This document shows positions 5,290-9,417 of a stretch of DNA of 9,417 bases, piece after piece. Positions within the stretch are counted from its first letter, which is position 1, and every line of letters begins with the position of its first letter. Source of the DNA: an uncultured Dehalococcoidia bacterium (GTDB lineage: Bacteria > Chloroflexota > Dehalococcoidia > Tepidiformales > Tepidiformaceae). The translations under genes were made by a program, and so were the position numbers. The stretch is from assembly GCA_937954195.1 (NCBI GenBank), contig CALFYR010000104.1, positions 1 through 9,417 of the forward strand, in the 5' to 3' direction. Under the pieces are notes generated by a model. The model did no database searches. It had not been told where the DNA came from and saw nothing but the letters and a program-made list of their open reading frames with translations.

Positions 5290-5307
5290 GCGGCCCTCCG
5301 TGGCCGC
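5290..5307. terminator. GC-rich hairpin between convergent genes (possible terminator)
   Basis: GCGGCC-CTCCGT-GGCCGC forms a 6-bp perfect stem with a 6-nt loop, extendable by two G-U pairs in RNA. It starts 5 bases after the stop of the Ddn-like gene. No T-tract follows, so intrinsic termination is only a possibility. Confidence 0.4.
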
Positions 5308-5342
5308 GGGCGTCTAAGCCACCGGGATGCCAAACGACGATC

Positions 5343-5381
5343 CACTCTCTCGTCCCGGGAGTGCGGGCAAGGGGGTGAGGG
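5343..5381. repeat. REP-like intergenic repeat remnant
   Basis: The segment contains a hairpin, CACTCTC (5343-5349) with GGGAGTG (5357-5363; one G-T pair), followed by GCGGGCAAGGGGGTGAGGG. The order 'CTCTC - loop - GGGAG - GGGG - GTGAGGG' resembles a type of palindromic extragenic repeat seen in many GC-rich genomes. Only one copy is in this window, so repeat status rests on recognition and not on a second copy. It fills the space between two convergent stop codons. Confidence 0.4.
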
Positions 5382-6035
5382 CTACGCTCCCGGCGCCACC
5401 AGCCCACACTCATACGCCACGATCACCGCATGGACCCGGTCGCGCAGTCCCAGCTTCGCCAGCACGCTCGAAACATGGGTCTTCACCGTCGCCGAGGTCA
5501 GCACGAGCGACTCCGCGATCTCCGCGTTCGAATACCCGCGCGCCATGAGCGTCAGCACTTCCAGCTCGCGCGGCGTCAGGTCCGCCAGCAGCGAAGTGTC
5601 CGCCTTCCTCGGCGCGTTTGTCGCGAACGCGTCGATCACCCGGCGGGTGACCGCCGGCGCAAGCACCGCCTCTCCTCCCGCCACAACACGTATCGCCGCC
5701 GCCAGCTCTTCCACGCTCGCATCCTTCAATAGGAACCCGCTTGCCCCCGCGCGAAGCGCCTCATACACGTACTCATCGAGGTCGAACGTGGTGAGCGCGA
5801 GCAGGCGCGTCGCAACGCCCGCCGCCGTCAGCCGGCGCATCGCTTCGATGCCGTCCATCACCGGCATGCGAATATCCAGCAGCGCGACATCCGGCTTGAG
5901 TTCGGTGATCGCCTTCACGGCCGCCTCGCCATCCGCGGCCTCACCAACCACCTCGATGCCCTCTTCCATCCCGAGCAGCGAAACCAGCCCCCGCCGCACC
6001 ATGCCCTGGTCGTCGGCCACCACCACCCTAATCAC
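5382..6035 (-). CDS. NarL/FixJ-type response regulator
   Basis: This 217-residue protein has an N-terminal receiver domain (about 2-118) and a C-terminal LuxR/GerE helix-turn-helix (about 150-212). Receiver residues are all present: acidic pocket Asp8-Asp9, phosphoacceptor Asp54 in LLDIRMP, Thr82/Thr83 in LTTFD, and Lys104 in FLLKDA. The DNA-binding part begins LTPRELEVLTLMARGYSNAEIAE and continues through SATVKTHVSSVLAKLGLRDR. Phosphorylation by the partner kinase should trigger dimerisation and promoter binding. I choose the GTG at 6035 because the protein then starts MIRVVVADDQ, as in the family; GGAGG lies about 8 nt upstream inside the kinase gene. The start overlaps the kinase stop by 8 nt, implying translational coupling. 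The open frame continues upstream by 12 codons (Arg/Ser-rich), which is rejected. Targets are unknown; the adjacent membrane protein gene is one candidate. Confidence 0.93.
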   Translation of the reverse strand: MIRVVVADDQGMVRRGLVSLLGMEEGIEVVGEAADGEAAVKAITELKPDVALLDIRMPVMDGIEAMRRLTAAGVATRLLALTTFDLDEYVYEALRAGASGFLLKDASVEELAAAIRVVAGGEAVLAPAVTRRVIDAFATNAPRKADTSLLADLTPRELEVLTLMARGYSNAEIAESLVLTSATVKTHVSSVLAKLGLRDRVHAVIVAYECGLVAPGA

Positions 6036-7188
6036 GGAGCGCCTCCTCCCGGACCGGCAGCGTCGCCGCAACCCGGAAGCCGCGGCCGTTCACCGAACCG
6101 TATTCAAGCGTCCCGCCATACACCCCGATACGCTCCTTCATGCCCACGAGCCCGTGTCCGCCGCCGTTGGTTCCCACCCCACGCGCCCCGGGCCCCTCGT
6201 CCCGCACTTCCACGAACAGCTCGCGGTCGCCGTAGCGCAGGCGAACGTGCGCCGGCGCACTCTCGGCATGCTTCATCACGTTGGTTAGCGCTTCCTGCAC
6301 GATGCGGTAGGCGGCCAGGTCCACCCCGGGCGGTAGCGGCGCCTCCTCCCCTTCGACCGTGAGTTCGACCGGTAGCCCGGCGGTGCGCGTTTGTTCGAGC
6401 AGTCGCGCCAGCTGCCCCAGCCCGGGCTGCGGCTCGAGTTCCAGCTCAGTCCCCTGCGCACGCAACACGCCGAGCATGCGGCGCATTTCGGCCATCGCCT
6501 GCCGCCCGACCGTTTCCACCGCCCGCAGGTCGCTCGCCTGGGGATGCTCGTCGCCAAGCCGCCGCCGCACCGCCTGTGTCTGCACGACGATCACGCTGAT
6601 GGAATGGGAAACAATGTCGTGAAGCTCCCTCGCGATGCGTGCGCGCTCCTCCTCCACCGCCTCCTTCGCCCGAACCTCCCGTTCGGATTCGAGAGCCGTT
6701 GCTCGTTCAGCCAGCGCGGTAGCCCGCTCGGTACGCTCTCGCACCAGGTACCCGGCCAATGCCGGCCCGGCAAAGAAGAGCGGCAGCGCAACCACATCGA
6801 TGGGGCCCATCGGCTGGTCAAGCGCGGTGGCCGCGAAAATCATCGCGAAGGCAACCAGCGGGGCTGCCAGGTAGAGCCGCGGCGGGCGCACCTCGTGGCC
6901 CCAGTTTGCCGAAGCGGTGATGCTCGCCAGAACCGTGCATCCGAGCCCATCCTGCGCCAGCTCGGAGCCGTAGATCGAACCGCCGATCGCCGCGGCGAAG
7001 GTGACGAGCGGCGCAACCCGCCGGAACCAGAGCAACGTCGAGATGCCGGTCATTACGATGCCAAGGCGCACGCCGTCCGCACCGAGGTCCTCGACCGCGA
7101 TGGGTTCGAACCAGCCGAGCACCAGCACGAGCAGCGCGGCGGACGCTCCGAGCGGCCCGGGCCACCAGCGTTCCTTCAGGAATTCCAT
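6028..7188 (-). CDS. Sensor histidine kinase, HisKA_3 (DesK/LiaS-like) type
   Basis: This 386-residue inner-membrane kinase has about five or six hydrophobic segments between residues 13 and 148, with only short loops, so it probably senses the membrane or an intramembrane signal. A charged coiled coil (148-185) leads to the HisKA_3 dimerisation motif EEERARIARELHDIVSHSIS (179-198) with phosphoacceptor His190. The HATPase domain follows: N-box QEALTNVMKHA (298-308), G1-type DEGPGARG (330-337) and G2-type GHGLVGMKERI (344-354). It phosphorylates the regulator encoded directly downstream, whose start overlaps its stop. Start choice matters. ATG 7188 (MEFLKERWW) is preceded at 7 nt by TACGTT and fits a leaderless message. 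ATG 7224 would add 12 residues but has no start signal. The layout resembles DesK- and LiaS-like systems of Gram-positives and Chloroflexota; the signal is unknown. Confidence 0.92.
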   Translation of the reverse strand: MEFLKERWWPGPLGASAALLVLVLGWFEPIAVEDLGADGVRLGIVMTGISTLLWFRRVAPLVTFAAAIGGSIYGSELAQDGLGCTVLASITASANWGHEVRPPRLYLAAPLVAFAMIFAATALDQPMGPIDVVALPLFFAGPALAGYLVRERTERATALAERATALESEREVRAKEAVEEERARIARELHDIVSHSISVIVVQTQAVRRRLGDEHPQASDLRAVETVGRQAMAEMRRMLGVLRAQGTELELEPQPGLGQLARLLEQTRTAGLPVELTVEGEEAPLPPGVDLAAYRIVQEALTNVMKHAESAPAHVRLRYGDRELFVEVRDEGPGARGVGTNGGGHGLVGMKERIGVYGGTLEYGSVNGRGFRVAATLPVREEALRD

Positions 7189-7204
7189 CGCGCCAAACGT
7201 AGCA
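7189..7204 (-). promoter_or_regulatory. Extended -10 of a leaderless start for the kinase gene
   Basis: On the minus strand, TGC-TACGTT (hexamer at plus-strand 7196-7201) is an extended -10, followed by 7 nt (TGGCGCG) and the ATG at 7188. The hexamer and spacing are the same as for the CGNR gene. No -35 box is seen. Upstream, AGGAGG (7214-7219) would instead serve a 9-codon ORF if transcription began further away. Confidence 0.5.
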
Positions 7205-7286
7205 TGCCGCTCTCCTCCTTCCATCCGCCTCGAGGCTGAACCCCCGCCTACGAAAATCGGCCGGAAGTCGGATCGCGAAACGATGC

Positions 7287-7302
7287 CCCGTGCTGACGCG
7301 GG
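7287..7302. repeat. Hairpin in the kinase / membrane-protein divergent region
   Basis: CCCGTG-CTGA-CGCGGG can form a 6-bp stem (one G-T pair) with a tetraloop. The 3' arm overlaps a GGGAGG purine run. Apart from this the gap 7205-7386 holds only a weak AT-richer stretch (TACGAAAAT at about 7249-7257), and I see no clear promoter for the plus-strand gene. Confidence 0.3.
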
Positions 7303-7386
7303 AGGACCGCCGCCGACGGCACGATGGTTTCAGACAGCAAGCACGGCCCCGCCGGCGCGGCTGAACATCACGGAGCATTCGTCATC

Positions 7387-8070
7387 ATGACTTCCCTTGC
7401 AGCAACCCCCCGGACCGGCGTCGCAGTGAGCGCCGGCGAACGCACCTCCAGCCGGACGTGGGCGTGGCTCGGCCTCGCCTCGTTCGTCCTCGGCGTTACC
7501 GTGACCTGGGTCATCCAGTTCCTCATCAGCCAGAATTCGCTCGAAGCAGGCGGCCAGGTTCTTTTCGAAGACCTGGACACCACATCGAACGAAATCCTCT
7601 ACCGGGTGAGCTCGGGCGTCGGCTACCTGATGCTGCCCGCGCTCATCGCCTTCGGCTACGGCTATCGCCGCTTCCTCGCGGCCCGCATCGGCGGCGAAAG
7701 CGACCTGCCGAACATCGCCCTCGGGTCCATCCTCATCACTGCCGCCGGGTTCGCCATTGCCATGGCCTTCCGCGCCCAGGTGTTCGATGGCATCGCCTAC
7801 TACAACTCCGGCGTGGAGAACCACGTCACCCTCCAGCGCCTCGCCCAGGACACCGTCCTCGCGAGCTGGGCTGCCATGCTCGGCGCCTCGGTCGTCACCG
7901 CGATTGCCTCGTTCCGCTTCAACGCGGTTCCCCGCGGCATCGGCTGGTTCAGCGTGGTGATGAGCCTCTTCATCGCGGCGCTCTGCCTCGGCGGCGTGGC
8001 CTTCCCGGCCAACATTCCCGCGCTCCTCTGGCTCGGCGTCGTCTCGACCTGGGCCATCCGGGCGAAGTAA
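7387..8070 (+). CDS. Polytopic membrane protein of unknown function
   Basis: I do not recognise a named family in this 227-residue protein. It has a short Thr/Ala/Ser-rich cytoplasmic-type N-terminus, then about six membrane spans (near 25-48, 74-97, 109-129, 155-176, 185-205, 207-223). A polar loop (49-73, rich in Glu/Asp/Ser) follows the first span, and another (130-154, VFDGIAYYNSGVENHVTLQR) follows the third. The C-terminus (STWAIRAK) is basic and probably cytoplasmic. This is the general look of DUF4386-like and other small uncharacterised membrane proteins; no catalytic motif is visible. I choose ATG 7387, with CGGAG about 12 nt upstream. An in-frame ATG at 7324 would add 21 polar residues. 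It diverges from the kinase gene, so it could be part of that stress response, which is speculative. It ends in a strong terminator. Confidence 0.78.
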   Translation: MTSLAATPRTGVAVSAGERTSSRTWAWLGLASFVLGVTVTWVIQFLISQNSLEAGGQVLFEDLDTTSNEILYRVSSGVGYLMLPALIAFGYGYRRFLAARIGGESDLPNIALGSILITAAGFAIAMAFRAQVFDGIAYYNSGVENHVTLQRLAQDTVLASWAAMLGASVVTAIASFRFNAVPRGIGWFSVVMSLFIAALCLGGVAFPANIPALLWLGVVSTWAIRAK

Positions 8071-8100
8071 GTCGAGCGGAACCTCTCTCTTCTGGTGTTC

Positions 8101-8132
8101 GAAAGCCCCGCCGGGTTCCCGGCGGGGCTTTC
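8101..8132. terminator. Strong bidirectional intrinsic terminator
   Basis: Two perfectly complementary 15-base arms, GAAAGCCCCGCCGGG and its reverse complement, are separated by TT (in practice a slightly larger loop opens). The A and T ends of the arms supply a short T-run in each direction, and TTTCACCTTTC follows on the plus strand. It sits between the stop of the membrane protein gene (8070) and the stop of tsaD (8156), so it can serve both. A weaker outer repeat, AAGTCGA (8069-8075) with TCGACTT (8144-8150), encloses it. Confidence 0.9.
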
Positions 8133-8155
8133 ACTTTCACCTTTCGACTTCGCTC

Positions 8156-9142
8156 CTACACGCGAGCCCAGTTGTTCGTGGTGAAGATGTCCGCTTCCAG
8201 CGGCGTCCGCTCTCCCAGTTCCAGCCGGAAGCCCGCCACCGCACCAATCATGGCAGCGTTATCCGTGCAGAGCTTCGGCGGCGGGATGCGCACCGGCACA
8301 GGGCAGCGCCGCTGCAGTTCTTCCCGGAGCCGCGCGTTGGCCGCCACACCGCCGGCGACCAGCACGTTCTTCGCGCCGAGTTCCCGCGCCAGCCGGCTCG
8401 TCTTGCCCGAAAGCACATCGACGACCGCCTCCTGGAATTCCCACGCGAGGTCCTCAGTACGGTGCTTCTCTTCCCGTACGGCGTGCAGCGCGGCCGTCTT
8501 CAGGCCGCTGAAGCTGAAGTCGAACGTCCCATGCATCCAGGCCCGCGGCAGGCTCAACGACGTCGGCCCACCTTCGAGTGCGGCCTTCGCCACGTGGGGA
8601 CCGCCGGGGAACGGCAGCCCCAGCAGACGGCCCACTTTGTCGAACGCCTCGCCTGCCGCGTCATCGCGGGTGCCACCGAGCCGTTCGTACTGCCCGTGGG
8701 ATTTCATGAGCACGAGGTCCGTGTGCCCGCCGCTCACGATCAGGCACAGCGCCGGGAACTCCGGCTCCGGCCCTTCGACCAACCAGTTTGCGTAGATGTG
8801 CCCTTCAAGGTGGTTCACGCCGATGAACGGCAGTTCCCGGCCGTAGGCGATCGCCTTCGCCGCGTTGTAGCCGACCAGGAGGCTGCCCGCCAGCCCCGGC
8901 CCACGCGTGCCCGCCACTGCCTCGATGTCATCGAGCGTGCAGTCTGCCGCTTCGAGCGCTTCCTTTACCACCGGGACAATGTTCCGGAGGTGCTGTCTGC
9001 TGGCTACTTCGGGGACTACGCCGCCATACCTGGCATGCAGGTCCACCTGCGAAGCAACAATCGAGGAATGGAGCGCGCGCCCGCCTTCAATCACCGCCGC
9101 CGCGGTCTCATCACATGACGACTCAATCGCCAATACCTTCAT
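8156..9142 (-). CDS. tsaD: tRNA N6-adenosine threonylcarbamoyltransferase TsaD
   Basis: TsaD (Kae1/YgjD family) transfers the threonylcarbamoyl group from threonylcarbamoyl-AMP to A37 of ANN-decoding tRNAs, working with TsaB and TsaE. The 328-residue protein has normal length and a complete set of motifs: the N-terminal nucleotide-binding start [17 protein letters not shown] (1-17), the metal site HLEGH with His111 and His115, SGGHT (137-141), [18 protein letters not shown] (164-181), [10 protein letters not shown] (208-217), [13 protein letters not shown] (264-276) and CTDNAAMIG (292-300) with metal-binding Asp294. The ATG at 9142 gives the standard N-terminus and lies 6 nt from an extended -10, with no Shine-Dalgarno sequence. 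The partners tsaB, tsaE and tsaC are not in this window. The gene is single, closed downstream by the bidirectional terminator and flanked upstream by a divergent control region. Confidence 0.97.
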   Translation of the reverse strand: MKVLAIESSCDETAAAVIEGGRALHSSIVASQVDLHARYGGVVPEVASRQHLRNIVPVVKEALEAADCTLDDIEAVAGTRGPGLAGSLLVGYNAAKAIAYGRELPFIGVNHLEGHIYANWLVEGPEPEFPALCLIVSGGHTDLVLMKSHGQYERLGGTRDDAAGEAFDKVGRLLGLPFPGGPHVAKAALEGGPTSLSLPRAWMHGTFDFSFSGLKTAALHAVREEKHRTEDLAWEFQEAVVDVLSGKTSRLARELGAKNVLVAGGVAANARLREELQRRCPVPVRIPPPKLCTDNAAMIGAVAGFRLELGERTPLEADIFTTNNWARV

Positions 9143-9148
9143 AACGTG

Positions 9149-9157
9149 AGCGTAGCA
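9149..9157 (-). promoter_or_regulatory. Extended -10 of a leaderless start for tsaD
   Basis: On the minus strand TGC-TACGCT (hexamer at plus-strand 9149-9154) ends 6 nt before the tsaD ATG. No -35 match is found at the expected distance, so the extended TGn would have to compensate. No ribosome-binding sequence lies between. Confidence 0.55.
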
Positions 9158-9291
9158 AACACGTCATTCGTGCGCCTCTGCCCAAAACGTGGGTGATGTG
9201 CTTCACGCATCGGGCGGCGTCTCACCCAAAAGGAGGAGGCACGCCCTCCCGGCCCTGCGACACAGTCGAACGCAGCCGTGGTGCGCCACAC

Positions 9292-9309
9292 GGACATATA
9301 TCTATGTCC
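9292..9309 (+). promoter_or_regulatory. Operator-like palindrome upstream of the gene at 9324
   Basis: GGACATA-TATC-TATGTCC is a perfect 7-bp inverted repeat with a 4-nt spacer, strikingly AT-rich against its surroundings. Its centre contains TATATC/TATCTA, the best -10 candidates for the downstream gene, so a bound protein would block or shape that promoter. The rest of the gap 9158-9291 holds a GGAGGAGG/CCCTCC inverted motif (about 9231-9250) and otherwise nothing I can name. Confidence 0.5.
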
Positions 9310-9323
9310 AAGGACGGAGCACC

Positions 9324-9417
9324 ATGACGCTCGCACTTACCGGCAAGAGCCGGCGCCGCCAGGCGACCCTGCTCTTCGCCGCCCTCCTCGCCTTCCTGGC
9401 AGCTCTTGCCGCCGGCA
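9324..9417 (+). CDS. N-terminal fragment of a probable exported or membrane protein
   Basis: Only the first 31 residues are in the window. A polar, basic start (MTLALTGKSRRRQ) is followed by an Ala/Leu-rich hydrophobic stretch (about 14-31) that still runs at the edge. This is a signal peptide or first membrane anchor. The three arginines and a Gly-Lys-Ser before the hydrophobic core do not form a proper twin-arginine motif (no S/T-RR-x-F-L-K). GGAG at 9316-9319 lies 4 nt before the ATG, a little close but supported by a neighbouring AAGGA run at 9310-9314. An AT-rich palindrome sits just upstream. The function cannot be told. Confidence 0.6.
   Translation, partial: MTLALTGKSRRRQATLLFAALLAFLAALAAG

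Noticed and set aside
6391..7239. 282-codon plus-strand frame opposite the kinase
   Set aside because: The kinase has full HisKA_3 and HATPase motifs on the other strand; this frame shows none.
1270..8087. Exact 10-mer GGAACCTCTC at 1270-1279 and 8078-8087
   Set aside because: Dozens of shared 10-mers are expected by chance in a window of this size, and the flanks differ.
7458..8795. 445-codon open frame on the plus strand across the membrane protein gene, the terminator and tsaD
   Set aside because: It runs through a strong terminator and antisense to tsaD, and its composition (Arg/Pro/Ser-rich) is that of a shadow frame.
9196..9327. 43-residue frame whose TGA overlaps the ATG at 9324 (ATGA), suggesting coupling
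   Set aside because: No ribosome-binding site before its ATG, low-quality composition, and it would read through the operator-like palindrome; the ATGA overlap is probably chance.

Overview
The window is GC-rich (roughly two-thirds G+C by eye), with strong G/C preference at third codon positions. It looks like chromosomal housekeeping and accessory sequence from a free-living bacterium. Several traits point to Chloroflexota (Dehalococcoidia/Tepidiforma-like) and less strongly to Actinobacteria: a secreted protein with a Pro/Thr 'PTP' tail, a deazaflavin (F420)-type oxidoreductase, a DesK/NarL-type two-component pair, an ABATE/CGNR regulator, and many apparently leaderless genes. This placement is inference; no rRNA or marker-protein phylogeny is available here.

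Layout, left to right. The 3' end of an unrecognised gene (3-116, +) is followed by a GNAT acetyltransferase (136-630, +), which meets an ABATE/CGNR zinc-finger regulator (632-1171, -) tail to tail with one base between them. A compact divergent control region (1172-1286) separates the regulator from a small basic protein gene (1287-1517, +). Four plus-strand genes follow: a secreted matrixin-like metalloprotease (1556-2488), a dienelactone-hydrolase-family enzyme (2541-3302), a multi-pass membrane HD-GYP phosphodiesterase (3390-4814) and an F420-type (Ddn family) oxidoreductase (4850-5284). A hairpin and a REP-like repeat remnant fill the convergent gap. Next is a minus-strand histidine kinase/response regulator pair (7188-6028 and 6035-5382, overlapping by 8 nt). 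A polytopic membrane protein (7387-8070, +) diverges from the kinase. It converges on tsaD (9142-8156, -), with a strong symmetrical terminator between them (8101-8132). A new gene with a signal-peptide-like N-terminus begins at 9324 (+) and runs off the window.

The genes do not form one pathway. Apart from the kinase/regulator pair, most have their own promoter-like element. The common thread is promoter architecture: six genes (GNAT, CGNR, metalloprotease, Ddn-like, kinase, tsaD) have a -10-like hexamer (TAnnnT, once CACACT) ending only 6-8 nt before the start codon and no Shine-Dalgarno sequence, the layout expected of leaderless mRNAs. Genes with a hexamer further upstream (1287, 2541) have purine-rich ribosome-binding candidates instead. 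Environmental sensing is represented three times (HD-GYP, kinase/regulator, CGNR).

No rRNA, tRNA, CRISPR array, insertion sequence or prophage gene was seen. No gene-free stretch exceeds about 200 bases; the longest are 7189-7386 and 9143-9323. I did not find a convincing undescribed multigene system. The best leads are the leaderless pattern, several inverted repeats placed on start sites or promoters, the small protein at 1287 with its palindromes, and the membrane sensor of the HD-GYP protein.
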